Of a stretch of 55,964 nucleotides of DNA, positions 8,840-17,718 are shown in pieces; position 1 is the stretch's first letter, and every line of letters starts with the position of its first letter. The stretch covers positions 1 through 55,964 of the forward strand of contig NZ_JAIOHK010000043.1 of assembly GCF_019913785.1 (NCBI RefSeq). Reading direction: 5' to 3'. The notes beneath the pieces were generated by a model that was not told the origin of the DNA, made no database searches, and was given only the letters and a program-made list of their open reading frames with translations. The DNA comes from Altibacter sp. GTDB taxonomy: Bacteria > Bacteroidota > Bacteroidia > Flavobacteriales > Flavobacteriaceae. The position numbers and the translations under genes were made by a program.

Positions 8840-9808
8840 ATGTCAGTTTTAGTATATACAGAATCCGAAGAAGGAAAATTTAAAAAGATCGCGTTCGAAG
8901 CCGTTTCGTATGCAAAAGGAGTTGCCGATGCCATGGGGACTACAGTTACTGCTGTTACCATCAATGGAGGAAATGCGTCTGAATTAGGCACCTACGGCGC
9001 ATCAAAAGTACTGGAGGTTTCCAATGGTGAGCTCGGACAGTTTAATGCCGAAGCCTATGCCGATGTAATCGCTCAAGCAGCCAAAAAAGAAGCTGCGAAA
9101 GTTGTCGTACTTACTTCTAGTGCCAATAGTAAGTTCATGGCTCCCCTTGTGGCCGTAAATCTGGAAGCCGGTTACGTTCCCAATGTAACCCAATTGCCGG
9201 TGAACATTTCGCCATTCAACGTAAAGCATACCGTCTTTACAAACAAAGCTTTTGCGGTTACTGAAATCACCACCGAAATAAAGGTGATTGGTTTGGCAAA
9301 AAATGCATTTGGCTTAAAAGAAAATGGAGTCTCTACAACTGCCGAAAGCTTTGCTCCTAGTTTAGATACTCACGATTTCGATATGAAAATCGTTTCTGTG
9401 GATAAGGCCTCAGATAAGGTGACAATCGCCGATGCCGAGATTGTTGTTTCCGGAGGTCGTGGATTGAAAGGACCAGAGAATTGGGGTATGATTGAAGAAT
9501 TGGCCGCTATATTAGGAGCGGCTACCGCCTGTTCAAAACCTGTGAGCGATATGGGATGGAGACCACATAGTGAACACGTGGGACAAACCGGAAAACCGGT
9601 GGCTTCCAATTTGTATATCGCTATTGGAATTAGTGGTGCCATTCAGCATTTGGCAGGAATTAATTCGTCTAAGGTTAAAGTAGTAATTAATAACGATCCT
9701 GAAGCACCATTCTTTAAAGCAGCAGACTACGGAATTGTAGGTGATGCATTTGAAGTCGTGCCACAACTGATCGAAAAATTAAAAGCCTTTAAAGCGCAAA
9801 ACGCATAA
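8840..9808 (+). CDS. etfA: electron transfer flavoprotein, alpha subunit
   Basis: Large ETF subunit (322 residues), which binds the redox-active FAD. The C-terminal FAD domain shows the family signature: VSGGRGLKGPENW, LGAATACSKPVSDMGW, RPHSEHVGQTGKPV and LYIAIGISGAIQHLAGI, followed by INNDPEAPFFKAADYGIVGDAFEVVPQL. The N-terminal half resembles the beta subunit fold. It is translated from an ATG 16 bases after etfB and is followed by a strong terminator, so etfBA forms a two-gene unit. Together with the palindrome upstream this suggests regulated fatty- or amino-acid oxidation. Confidence 0.97.
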   Translation: MSVLVYTESEEGKFKKIAFEAVSYAKGVADAMGTTVTAVTINGGNASELGTYGASKVLEVSNGELGQFNAEAYADVIAQAAKKEAAKVVVLTSSANSKFMAPLVAVNLEAGYVPNVTQLPVNISPFNVKHTVFTNKAFAVTEITTEIKVIGLAKNAFGLKENGVSTTAESFAPSLDTHDFDMKIVSVDKASDKVTIADAEIVVSGGRGLKGPENWGMIEELAAILGAATACSKPVSDMGWRPHSEHVGQTGKPVASNLYIAIGISGAIQHLAGINSSKVKVVINNDPEAPFFKAADYGIVGDAFEVVPQLIEKLKAFKAQNA

Positions 9809-9838
9809 ATTTTTAGTATTTTGTGCCTCAGAAAAAGG

Positions 9839-9881
9839 GCTGTTTAAAGAAGGAAACGTCCTTATTTAAACAGCTTTTTTT
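9839..9881 (+). terminator. rho-independent terminator after etfA
   Basis: GCTGTTTAAA pairs with TTTAAACAGC, enclosing an inner AAGGA/TCCTT stem, followed by seven T. It ends only 10 bases before the next gene's ATG (9892), so that gene is read either through it or from a promoter inside the hairpin region. Confidence 0.92.
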
Positions 9882-9891
9882 ATTCTGAAAT

Positions 9892-10524
9892 ATGAGTTTA
9901 GTACGTCTAAATATTAAGGGAATATCCTACAGCCAAACTCAGAATGGTGCCTATGCACTTATTTTAAGTGAAGTGGATGGTGACCGCAAATTACCTATAG
10001 TCATTGGAGCTTTTGAAGCGCAATCCATTGCCATCGCACTGGAAAAGGAAATAAAACCCCCTCGTCCGCTTACGCACGACCTGTTTAAAAACTTTTCAGA
10101 CCGCTTCGACATTGTCGTCAAGCAAGTCATTATTCATAAATTGGTGGACGGTGTCTTTTATTCCAGCATAATTTGCGAACGTGATAAAATAGAAGAAATC
10201 ATCGATGCGCGAACCAGTGATGCCATCGCTTTGGCACTTCGGTTTAAAGCACCCATTTTTACGTATAAAAATATACTCGACAAGGCGGGTATCTATTTAA
10301 AGACAACTCCCAAGAAGAAAAAGGAAGATGTTTCGAAAGAAGAAGAAGCCGTGATTGAGGAATTGATCATGGGGGAAGACCGGGAATCGGTTAAAAAAAC
10401 AAGCGAAGATTACACAAAGTTTTCTTTGAAAGAATTAAATCAAATGCTCGATCAGGCGGTAGACCAGGAAGATTATGAAAAGGCTGCAGCAATTCGGGAT
10501 GAAATTTCAAAAAGACAAAAATAA
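9892..10524 (+). CDS. bifunctional nuclease (DUF151) with C-terminal UVR motif
   Basis: Cytoplasmic protein of 210 residues. Residues 1-140 match the BFN/DUF151 fold (LILSEVDGDRKLPIVIGAFEAQSIAIALE and later RTSDAIALALRFKAPIFT). Members of this family were described in plants as DNase/RNase. A lysine/glutamate linker leads to a UVR motif at the C-terminus (LNQMLDQAVDQEDYEKAAAIRDEI), like the short helix pair that links UvrB to UvrC and occurs in ClpC and McsA. The combination is usual in Bacteroidota; its substrate is unknown. The stop lies three bases before the nucleoside transporter ATG, so the two genes are coupled. Confidence 0.88.
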   Translation: MSLVRLNIKGISYSQTQNGAYALILSEVDGDRKLPIVIGAFEAQSIAIALEKEIKPPRPLTHDLFKNFSDRFDIVVKQVIIHKLVDGVFYSSIICERDKIEEIIDARTSDAIALALRFKAPIFTYKNILDKAGIYLKTTPKKKKEDVSKEEEAVIEELIMGEDRESVKKTSEDYTKFSLKELNQMLDQAVDQEDYEKAAAIRDEISKRQK

Positions 10525-10527
10525 TCT

Positions 10528-12252
10528 ATGCGAAAGCTTCTACTCCTGGCCATCGTTTGCATGGCACCAATGGTCTCTTTTGGACAAAGTATTGATAAAG
10601 ACTGGCAATTTTCAGCAATTTTAGACCAACAAGGCGACTCCCTTTTTGCAATTAATTCGGAAGCAGATTATTTTCAACTTAAAGAAGGCAGCTTTAGGTA
10701 TCAATTGGAAGCTAAAAATAACCTAAAGGCGTCCGGGGATTATATTTTTCAGAATAATCTACTGGTGCTTTTTTACAACCAACCCAATGACACCATTCGA
10801 AGGTATCATATCAACGAAGTGACCGATTCCACCTTGGTCTTTTCAGAAAACACTGTTTCCTATCATTTTATCGCAGCCTCAAAGAGCGATGCAGCATTGG
10901 CCGCAACCCAAATAACGGAAACCGAAAATGACGCTATCATCCCGGCTCAGGGCTTTTCAATTGACAGTTTATGGCGTGGTATTCTAGGGATGATCTCCCT
11001 TGTGTTCATTGCTTTTCTCTTCAGCGCTAAAAAGAAAGCCATCAATTGGAGAACGGTTGGGATTGGATTGACATTTCAATTAATCATTGCAATTGGCGTA
11101 TTAAAAGTACCTTTCATTAAGGCGATCTTTGAAGGAATTGGAAAAGTGTTTATCAAAGTGCTAGATTTCACCAGGGCAGGTAGCCAGTTTCTATTTGAAG
11201 GCCTGGTGGTCGATATGGACACCTTTGGTTTTATTTTTGCCTTTCAGGTGTTACCAACCATAATTTTCTTTTCTGCCTTGACGTCGGTCTTATTTTATAC
11301 AGGGATCATACAAAAGGTGGTGCAGGCCATGGGTTGGCTATTGACCAAACTGTTAAAGATCTCGGGAGCCGAAAGTTTAAGCGTAGCAGGGAATATATTC
11401 CTTGGACAAACTGAAGCGCCCCTCTTAATTAAGGCGTATCTGGAAAAAATGAACAAGAGTGAGATGCTCTTGGTGATGATTGGAGGCATGGCAACCGTAG
11501 CCGGTGCCGTATTAGCGGCGTATATAGGATTTTTAGGAGGTGACGATCCAGCACTTCGATTGGTGTATGCCAAACATTTATTAGCGGCTTCGGTAATGGC
11601 AGCACCAGGAGCCATTGTTATTTCTAAAATTTTATATCCTCAGACTGAAGAAATTAATACCGACGTAACGGTTTCCCAAGAAAAAATAGGCTCCAATATT
11701 TTGGATGCCATTGCCAATGGTACGACCGAAGGATTAAAACTTGCGGTGAATGTGGGAGCGATGCTTTTGGTATTTATTGCATTTATTGCAATGACAAATT
11801 ATGGTCTAGGTATCATGGGTGATTGGACCGGACTAAGTGGTTGGATCGCTGATAATACCATTTACAATAGCTTCTCACTCGAAGCTGTGCTGGGCACGAT
11901 TTTCGCCCCTCTTATGTGGCTTGTTGGCGTTGCGAAAGAGGATATGATGTTAATGGGGCAGCTACTTGGAATAAAATTGGTAGCCAGTGAGTTTGTTGGA
12001 TATATCCAACTGGCCGACCTTAAAGAGGCATCAAGTGCGATTCATTTTAAATATGAAAAGTCCATTATCATGGCCACCTATATGCTGTGTGGATTTGCCA
12101 ATTTTGCCTCTATTGGGATTCAGATAGGAGGTATTGGCTCTTTGGCCCCCGGACAACGTAAGACATTGTCTAAGTTTGGGATGAAAGCGTTAATTGGCGG
12201 TACGATTGCCTCATTGATTTCAGCGACTATCGCGGGAATGATAATCGGTTAA
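10528..12252 (+). CDS. concentrative nucleoside transporter (CNT/NupC) with exported N-terminal domain
   Basis: Ion-coupled nucleoside importer of the inner membrane, 574 residues. Residues from about 150 onward are the CNT core: a gate region, the family motif GQTEAPLLIK, and a final unit with NFASIGIQIGGIG. In front lies a signal peptide (ending SFGQ) and about 120 residues of soluble beta-rich sequence (WQFSAILDQQGDSLFAIN...), which would be periplasmic. E. coli NupC lacks this part, which explains the excess length. The domain resembles a lipocalin-like fold in strand pattern only; its function is unknown. The gene follows the bifunctional nuclease after 3 bases and lies 100 bases before thyA, which fits a nucleoside-salvage theme. 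Confidence 0.92.
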   Translation: MRKLLLLAIVCMAPMVSFGQSIDKDWQFSAILDQQGDSLFAINSEADYFQLKEGSFRYQLEAKNNLKASGDYIFQNNLLVLFYNQPNDTIRRYHINEVTDSTLVFSENTVSYHFIAASKSDAALAATQITETENDAIIPAQGFSIDSLWRGILGMISLVFIAFLFSAKKKAINWRTVGIGLTFQLIIAIGVLKVPFIKAIFEGIGKVFIKVLDFTRAGSQFLFEGLVVDMDTFGFIFAFQVLPTIIFFSALTSVLFYTGIIQKVVQAMGWLLTKLLKISGAESLSVAGNIFLGQTEAPLLIKAYLEKMNKSEMLLVMIGGMATVAGAVLAAYIGFLGGDDPALRLVYAKHLLAASVMAAPGAIVISKILYPQTEEINTDVTVSQEKIGSNILDAIANGTTEGLKLAVNVGAMLLVFIAFIAMTNYGLGIMGDWTGLSGWIADNTIYNSFSLEAVLGTIFAPLMWLVGVAKEDMMLMGQLLGIKLVASEFVGYIQLADLKEASSAIHFKYEKSIIMATYMLCGFANFASIGIQIGGIGSLAPGQRKTLSKFGMKALIGGTIASLISATIAGMIIG

Positions 12253-12352
12253 ACATTTTATAAAAAGCGTTGATAACTTATAATAAATCCTAGGGTTTAG
12301 TGTTTTCATTTATGACGCTGTTTTTTACATTTATTTCCTGAAAAATATTGAA

Positions 12353-13177
12353 ATGAAACAATACCACGACTTACTAAAACACGTATTAGAAAACGGTACT
12401 GAAAAGCACGATCGCACCGGCACGGGCACCAAAAGTGTTTTTGGCTATCAGATGCGCTTCGATTTAAGCGAAGGATTCCCAATGGTTACGACCAAGAAGC
12501 TTCATTTAAAGTCGATTGTGTATGAATTATTATGGTTTTTAAATGGGGATACCAATATCAAGTACCTTCAGGAAAATGGCGTGCGTATCTGGAATGAGTG
12601 GGCCGATGAAAACGGAGATCTGGGACCGGTATACGGACATCAGTGGCGCAATTGGAACGGTGAAGAAATCGATCAGATTTCAGAAATTATTCAGACCCTA
12701 AAAACAAATCCGGACAGCCGAAGAATGCTGGTGAGTGCATGGAATCCAAGTGTGCTACCGGATACCTCGAAACCTTTCTCAGAGAATGTAGCGAATGGCA
12801 AAGCGGCACTACCTCCCTGTCATGCATTCTTTCAGTTTTATGTAGCAAACGGAAAACTATCCTGCCAATTGTATCAACGCAGTGCAGATATTTTCTTAGG
12901 CGTACCCTTTAACATTGCATCCTATGCACTCTTTACGATGATGATGGCGCAGGTCTGTGACCTTGAGTTCGGTGAATTTATTCACACCTTTGGCGATGCA
13001 CATATTTATAGCAACCATATGGAACAGGTGGAACTACAACTATCAAGAGATCCACGTCCTTTACCAAAAATGTTGTTAAATCCAAATGTAAAAGATATAT
13101 TTGGCTTCAAGTTTGATGACTTTACCCTAGTTGATTATCATCCACACCCCCATATTAAAGGTGCGGTAGCCATTTAA
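12353..13177 (+). CDS. thyA: thymidylate synthase
   Basis: Converts dUMP and methylene-tetrahydrofolate to dTMP and dihydrofolate. The 274-residue protein has the folate enzyme's standard elements: [13 protein letters not shown] near the start, [22 protein letters not shown], the active-site [13 protein letters not shown] with the nucleophilic Cys, [20 protein letters not shown], and the C-terminal KGAVAI. It is the classical ThyA, not the flavin-dependent ThyX. The dihydrofolate product is recycled by folA (16354). An insertion of some ten residues ([14 protein letters not shown]) before the active site is seen in related Bacteroidota enzymes. Confidence 0.98.
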   Translation: MKQYHDLLKHVLENGTEKHDRTGTGTKSVFGYQMRFDLSEGFPMVTTKKLHLKSIVYELLWFLNGDTNIKYLQENGVRIWNEWADENGDLGPVYGHQWRNWNGEEIDQISEIIQTLKTNPDSRRMLVSAWNPSVLPDTSKPFSENVANGKAALPPCHAFFQFYVANGKLSCQLYQRSADIFLGVPFNIASYALFTMMMAQVCDLEFGEFIHTFGDAHIYSNHMEQVELQLSRDPRPLPKMLLNPNVKDIFGFKFDDFTLVDYHPHPHIKGAVAI

Positions 13178-13186
13178 AATCTATTT

Positions 13187-13621
13187 ATGAAGAACGCCCT
13201 ATTATTTTTATGCCTACTTATTTCTACATCTCTTTTCGCACAGGAAGAATGGGGCAATATGGAGAAAAATACACTCACCATGAAAGAGATCGGTCCCGTG
13301 TGGCCCGGTTGTGAAAAAGGAAGTGCTACCGATCGTCAAAACTGTTTCAACCAACAATTGGCCCAGCATATTGCCAAGAACTTTCGATATCCTGCCGAAG
13401 AGTACAAAAAGAATGTACAAGGAAAAGTTATCGTCGAATTTGTCGTGAATGAACTAGGAATTGTCGAGGTGAAAAACGTTAGCGGAGGTACTGCCGGACT
13501 TCAAGCCGAAGCGAAACGAAACATACTGGCAATGCCAAAAATGGCAAAACCCGGGATGATGGGAGGCAAGCCACGTGTTATCAAGTTCACGGTGCCGTTT
13601 ACATTTAAGACGGGGAAATAA
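13187..13621 (+). CDS. exported protein with TonB C-terminal-like domain
   Basis: Small protein of 144 residues with a signal peptide ending SLFAQ, so it is periplasmic. The C-terminal 85 residues (AQHIAKNFRYPAEEYKKNVQGKVIVEFVVNE... then GLQAEAKRNILAMPKM...KFTVPFTFK) follow the TonB C-terminal pattern. The membrane anchor and Pro-rich spacer of TonB are missing. A conserved WPGCEKG-x-CFNQQL segment precedes the domain, with two Cys residues that could form a disulfide. The start is 9 bases after thyA. The next gene encodes a paralogue. A role in TonB-type interaction is inference; such stand-alone domains are common in this phylum. Confidence 0.72.
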   Translation: MKNALLFLCLLISTSLFAQEEWGNMEKNTLTMKEIGPVWPGCEKGSATDRQNCFNQQLAQHIAKNFRYPAEEYKKNVQGKVIVEFVVNELGIVEVKNVSGGTAGLQAEAKRNILAMPKMAKPGMMGGKPRVIKFTVPFTFKTGK

Positions 13622-13622
13622 G

Positions 13623-14129
13623 ATGAAATTACTTCTACTAATTTGTTGTTGTTTGGTATACATCGGTACCTCCGCACAAGAAAGCGAAAGTAATGATGAC
13701 ACTTCAGAGGTTGCCTTTGCAATTATTGAAAACGTTCCCATATATCCGGGCTGTAAAGGACAGGACAATGCCAAATTAAAACAATGCATGTCTGAAAAAA
13801 TAAGCACCTTTGTTGGGCTTCATTTTAATCAGAGAGTGGCAGAACCACTAAATTTACCGGAGGGCAAAAATCGAATTTTTGTTAGGTTTAAAATTGATAA
13901 AACAGGTACTGTTGTCGATGTAAAGGCCAGAGCTACTCATCCAGAGCTAGAAAATGAAATTATCCGAGTGATTAAGTTGATGCCCCAAATGATTCCCGGG
14001 AAACAAAAAGGAATCCCTGTTGGTGTTTTGTATTCGTTGCCCGTTGTGTTTCAAGTGGAAGCCGCTACCGAAACCAGAAAAGAAAAGAAGGAGCGACTTA
14101 AACGTGAAAAACGCAATAGACAAAACTAG
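13623..14129 (+). CDS. exported protein with TonB C-terminal-like domain (paralogue)
   Basis: A 168-residue exported protein. The ATG at 13623, one base after the previous stop, gives a clean signal peptide (MKLLLLICCCLVYIGTSAQ); an upstream in-frame ATG at 13575 would put unrelated residues before it and is rejected. The mature part shares its layout with its neighbour: a Cys-containing YPGCKGQDN...LKQCM segment, then a region like RIFVRFKIDKTGTVVDVKAR...EIIRVIKLMPQMIPGKQKG, typical of the TonB C-terminal fold. It ends in a basic tail (RKEKKERLKREKRNRQN). Tandem arrangement and the shared Cys pair indicate duplication and joint function; what they bind is unknown. Confidence 0.7.
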   Translation: MKLLLLICCCLVYIGTSAQESESNDDTSEVAFAIIENVPIYPGCKGQDNAKLKQCMSEKISTFVGLHFNQRVAEPLNLPEGKNRIFVRFKIDKTGTVVDVKARATHPELENEIIRVIKLMPQMIPGKQKGIPVGVLYSLPVVFQVEAATETRKEKKERLKREKRNRQN

Positions 14130-14229
14130 TTTTATATAGAACTGCCTGTCACAAGGCTTCAACTTTCATAGGCAAATTAGCGTCCGTCTATATTAAAAGT
14201 AACCCAATCAAATTTTATTCATTATTTTT

Positions 14230-14766
14230 ATGAAATTAAAGATCTGTGCTATGAAATACATGGTTTTACTATTGCTTGCGATTGGTTTTACAAGTTGTGA
14301 AAACCCCATTACGATACGGGAGGGATTGCCGCATGACAATAATTGGAGTGAACGTCATGTCCAAATAAACATCCCGGACAGTCTGTTACTCAAGGGAAGT
14401 ACTTATTTACCCATATATTCCGAAATTTACCAACGCAATCAAAATTTTACATTTGACCTTACCGCTACTGTTAGCATACGCAATATCAGTATTGAGGATA
14501 CTATTTATATTTTCAAAGCCGATTATTACAATACACATGGAGAATTAATCCATGAATATTTGGACAAGCCTGTATTTGTGATGCCAATGGAAACCATTGA
14601 AATCGTGGTTGATGAAGACGACAAAAAAGGAGGCACAGGTGGAAATTTTGTTTTCGATTGGGCCAGTAAAAAAAATAGTCTGATCCCTTTTTTCGAAGCT
14701 GTTATGATCTCAACAACGGGACAACAAGGGCTGTCATTTACCACTAAGGGTATTCGCAGAAAATAA
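14230..14766 (+). CDS. DUF3124 lipoprotein
   Basis: Predicted lipoprotein of 178 residues; the signal ends AIGFTSC (Cys23). The mature region matches my recollection of DUF3124: a STYLPIYSEIY segment, TATVSIRNIS, YIFKADYYNTHGELIHEYLDKPV, and the Gly-rich GGTGGNFVFDW, then FFEAVMIST..GQQGLSFTTKG. The fold is probably a beta-sandwich. No catalytic residues or ligand are known to me. It stands alone, 100 bases after the TonB-like pair, and converges on an aminotransferase gene that ends two bases beyond it. Confidence 0.72.
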   Translation: MKLKICAMKYMVLLLLAIGFTSCENPITIREGLPHDNNWSERHVQINIPDSLLLKGSTYLPIYSEIYQRNQNFTFDLTATVSIRNISIEDTIYIFKADYYNTHGELIHEYLDKPVFVMPMETIEIVVDEDDKKGGTGGNFVFDWASKKNSLIPFFEAVMISTTGQQGLSFTTKGIRRK

Positions 14767-14768
14767 GA

Positions 14769-15845
14769 TTAAGCAAGCAGGCAACAAAGCCGATCCAAGT
14801 CGGATTCTGTATTGTAAAAATGAAAACTCACACGTATTCCCTTGTCACGAAGCGAACAAATGATGCCTTTATCTCTTAGCTTCTGAAATAAAACAGCATC
14901 TCCTTGTATATTAAAAATATTCGAATGCTCCTTTCTATTTACAACCACTTCTTCCAACAAACCAAGTTCAATAAAACGATCCGTTGCCTTTTTAGAAATT
15001 TCTGAAACCCTTTCAGAAACAACATCCATCCCCATGCCGTCCAAAAACTGAAGTGCCTGCTCCAGACTTCCATAGTTCAAGGTGTCCTGATGCCCAGGCT
15101 CAAAATGTTTCATGAATGGAATTTCTCCCTTTTTGCCATAGGTCGCATCCGCCGAATTGAATCCTATTGTAGATAGAGAAAAGGCGTCTTGAACGGCTTC
15201 CTTGACCATAAACACGCCATTGCCATAACCCGCCAATAACCACTTATAACAGCTAGCCCCAAGAATATCCAGTGGACTATCGTTAAAATTAAAGGCTTCG
15301 GTACCTAAATACTGAGTCCCATCTGCAATAAGCAACAAATTTGGATGGTATGCCTTAAGTTGTTTCAAAAATTCTATATCGATCTTAATTCCATTCAGAT
15401 ATTGCACCAGGCTAAATGCAAAGATATCGGGTTGGTGCTGGACAACAGCTTGCTCAATATTTGCCTCGGGGTCTGTCGAAATGCTCGCGTAACAAATTTC
15501 AAAATCCCTTGTTTCAAAAGCCCAGTTAATTGACGGATAGTCCCTATCCAATAGCAACACTTTTTGCTTTTTCTGAATTCCCTCCAACAAGGTGTTCAAT
15601 CCGAATGAAAAGTTTGGGACAAGGGCTACTTCATTTTCGCCAGCCCCCATAAAACGGGCTACGGTGTCTCTAATACTCTTGATATGTGCTTTGTGCAAAT
15701 CCCTAAAAATACTGGCATCTTCCCATAGATTTTTATCGTGCTCTCTTCGCCAATCTAACAACGACTTGGAAATAAGGCCACAGGATGCCGTATTCAAATA
15801 CGTATACTTCGATAAAACAGGAAATTCATTTCTTAAATCTTCCAT
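14769..15845 (-). CDS. class V aminotransferase-fold PLP enzyme
   Basis: Cytoplasmic pyridoxal-phosphate enzyme of the cysteine desulfurase/selenocysteine lyase superfamily, 358 residues from the ATG at 15845. An upstream in-frame ATG at 15905 would begin two bases from the divergent gene and leave no promoter, so the shorter form (MEDLRNEFPVLSKYTYLNTAS) is preferred. PLP contacts are seen in IADGTQYLGT (Asp) and the Schiff-base Lys in LGASCYKWLLAGYGNG. The catalytic Cys loop of IscS-type desulfurases is not evident, so the substrate is uncertain (amino-acid lyase or aminotransferase). It converges on the DUF3124 gene and diverges from the 2TM gene. Confidence 0.85.
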   Translation of the reverse strand: MEDLRNEFPVLSKYTYLNTASCGLISKSLLDWRREHDKNLWEDASIFRDLHKAHIKSIRDTVARFMGAGENEVALVPNFSFGLNTLLEGIQKKQKVLLLDRDYPSINWAFETRDFEICYASISTDPEANIEQAVVQHQPDIFAFSLVQYLNGIKIDIEFLKQLKAYHPNLLLIADGTQYLGTEAFNFNDSPLDILGASCYKWLLAGYGNGVFMVKEAVQDAFSLSTIGFNSADATYGKKGEIPFMKHFEPGHQDTLNYGSLEQALQFLDGMGMDVVSERVSEISKKATDRFIELGLLEEVVVNRKEHSNIFNIQGDAVLFQKLRDKGIICSLRDKGIRVSFHFYNTESDLDRLCCLLA

Positions 15846-15907
15846 AAGGCAGGCGGCTAAACCATCAAAATTAGGTATTTTTACAAGTGCGTTAAAAGTA
15901 ACCAACT

Positions 15908-16357
15908 ATGTTTTCAAAAACTAAAAAAACGGAAAAAATTGATTCCGACCAACGCGAACAATACGAGTATGCACGTGCCCGAATCAAACAGAAAAAAAGA
16001 CTCATGCAGCATTTTATTGTGTTTCTGGTGGGTTCCATATTACTTATCATTATCAACCCGGTATTGGGCTATGGCGACGATTTCTTTATTAAAAATTGGT
16101 TTGCCTGGGCCATTTTGATATGGACATTCTTACTCCTAATTCATGTTTTCAACGTATTTATCACCCATAGATTCATGGGAAAAGAATGGGAGCATCGTCA
16201 ATTGGAAAAGCTAAAAGCATTGCAAGTGACCCGTATTTCCGAATTGAAAAAACAAGCCATCCAAGAGGTGACCGTAACCGAAGTAAAAGCCGCTAGAGCG
16301 GAAGAAGCGGGAAGTTTAAAAAAAAAGGACCTCCAAAATCCTCCCAGCACTCCATGA
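15908..16357 (+). CDS. 2TM-domain membrane protein
   Basis: A 149-residue protein with a charged N-terminus (REQYEYARARIKQKKRLMQHF), two hydrophobic helices (about residues 35-55 and 67-88) and a long charged C-terminal helix (MGKEWEHRQLEKLKALQ...). This is the 2TM domain layout seen in many flavobacterial proteins, sometimes beside LytTR regulators. Function is unknown. The stop overlaps the folA start (ATGA), so translation is coupled to dihydrofolate reductase. Confidence 0.8.
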   Translation: MFSKTKKTEKIDSDQREQYEYARARIKQKKRLMQHFIVFLVGSILLIIINPVLGYGDDFFIKNWFAWAILIWTFLLLIHVFNVFITHRFMGKEWEHRQLEKLKALQVTRISELKKQAIQEVTVTEVKAARAEEAGSLKKKDLQNPPSTP

Positions 16358-16836
16358 TCACCATTATTGCTGCGGCCGGAGAAAACAACGAATTGGGAAA
16401 GGACAACGACTTGGTTTGGCATTTACCGGATGACTTTAAACGTTTTAAAAAACTCACCACGGGACATCACATCATCATGGGGCGCAAGACCTTCGAATCG
16501 TTTCCAAAACCTCTACCCAACCGAGTCCATTTGGTGATTACCCGAAATAGTTCGTATAAAAAAGAAGGTGCCGTTGTGGTGCACAGTATGGAAGAAGCAC
16601 TGGCCCATGCTAAAGAAGACCCACAACCTTTTATTATTGGTGGTGGTGAAATTTATACGCTCGGCTTGAACTTTGCTAACAAAATAGAGCTTACGCGCGT
16701 ACATGGCACGTTTGAAGTAGATACCTACTTCCCCGAAATACCTTCGGAAGATTGGGAGTTGGTGCATGAAGAATACCATGAAAAAGACGAACAGCATCAA
16801 TTTGCATTCACTTACCAAACCTGGATTCGAAAATAA
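16354..16836 (+). CDS. folA: dihydrofolate reductase
   Basis: NADPH-dependent reduction of dihydrofolate to tetrahydrofolate, closing the cycle opened by ThyA. The product has 160 residues, close to E. coli FolA. Motifs run in order: ITIIAAAGENNELGKDNDLVWHLPDDFKRFK with the substrate-binding Asp, HHIIMGRKTFESF, LPNRVHLVITR, and PFIIGGGEIYTLGL, which binds NADPH. It overlaps the upstream 2TM gene by four bases and abuts the next gene (TAAGTG), so three genes form one translationally linked unit. Confidence 0.98.
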   Translation: MITIIAAAGENNELGKDNDLVWHLPDDFKRFKKLTTGHHIIMGRKTFESFPKPLPNRVHLVITRNSSYKKEGAVVVHSMEEALAHAKEDPQPFIIGGGEIYTLGLNFANKIELTRVHGTFEVDTYFPEIPSEDWELVHEEYHEKDEQHQFAFTYQTWIRK

Positions 16837-17682
16837 GTGAAATCGATAATTCGGGAAATAGCAGTTCAGAACGGTTTGCAATGCATAGACGCCAAACCAC
16901 TATCGGGCGGAGATATCAATAGCGTTTTTCTGCTGAATTGTATTGCTGAAAGCTATGTGGTAAAAATCAACCATGCTGCAAAATTTCCCGGTATGTTCGA
17001 AGCCGAAGCAAAAGGACTCCAACTTTTGGCGTCGACCGATAGCTTTAAAATCCCCAAGGTCATTGCTTTTGGAGAACTGGATAGTTGGTCCTACCTCACT
17101 TTAGAGTATATACCACAAGGACGCGCTACAAGCCATTTTTGGGATGATTTCGCCGAAAAACTGGCTGTACTTCACAAAACAAGTCGGCCGCAATTTGGTT
17201 TGGATCACGACAATTATATTGGAAGTCTGCCACAACCTAACAAGCCAGCGCTAACAGCATCGGAATTCTATATTTCTCAACGCCTGGAACCTCAGCTAGA
17301 GCTCGCAACTAAAAAGGGATTTTCCTTTGCAAAACTGGATCGTTTTTATAAAACTGTTTCTGAAGTAATCCCAGACGACACTCCTGCACTAATTCACGGT
17401 GATCTTTGGAATGGCAACTTTCTGGTTTCTGAAAAAGGAGAACCAGTGCTCATTGATCCCGCTGTTGCCTTTGCACCGCGAGAAATGGATCTCGCCATGA
17501 TGCAGCTTTTTGGCGGATTTCCTTCTGAAGTATTTTCAGCCTATAATGAGGTTTTTCCGCTTACTGAAAATTGGAAGGACCGCGTATCGCTCTGGCAATT
17601 GTATTATCTACTAGTACATCTAAACTTGTTTGGAGCAGGATACTTTTCACAAGTCAGCAATATTCTTAAAAAGTATTCCTAG
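16837..17682 (+). CDS. fructosamine/ketosamine-3-kinase family protein
   Basis: Protein-repair kinase family of 281 residues that phosphorylates sugar adducts on lysines so that they fall off. It starts at a GTG that directly follows the folA TAA; this start gives the typical opening (IAVQNGLQCIDAKPLSGGDINSVF) and there is no nearby ATG. The aminoglycoside-phosphotransferase-like fold is clear: VVKINH (ATP Lys), LTLEYIPQG hinge, catalytic LIHGDLWNGNFLV and the metal-binding LIDPAVAFAPREMDLAMMQLFGGF. The actual substrate (fructosamine or another ribosyl/small-molecule adduct) cannot be decided. It probably shares the folA transcript. Confidence 0.88.
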   Translation: MKSIIREIAVQNGLQCIDAKPLSGGDINSVFLLNCIAESYVVKINHAAKFPGMFEAEAKGLQLLASTDSFKIPKVIAFGELDSWSYLTLEYIPQGRATSHFWDDFAEKLAVLHKTSRPQFGLDHDNYIGSLPQPNKPALTASEFYISQRLEPQLELATKKGFSFAKLDRFYKTVSEVIPDDTPALIHGDLWNGNFLVSEKGEPVLIDPAVAFAPREMDLAMMQLFGGFPSEVFSAYNEVFPLTENWKDRVSLWQLYYLLVHLNLFGAGYFSQVSNILKKYS

Positions 17683-17691
17683 AAATAATCC

Positions 17692-17699
17692 TATTTTTG
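17692..17699 (+). promoter_or_regulatory. -7 promoter box of fabD
   Basis: TATTTTTG matches TAnnTTTG exactly, 20 bases before the fabD ATG. I see no convincing TTG at -33. Confidence 0.6.
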
Positions 17700-17718
17700 T
17701 AGCACAAAAACACAAACC

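Noticed and set aside
12253-12352. Possible terminator or riboswitch between the transporter and thyA
   Set aside because: AGCGT...ACGCT arms are far apart and weak; no convincing stem with a T-run or aptamer.
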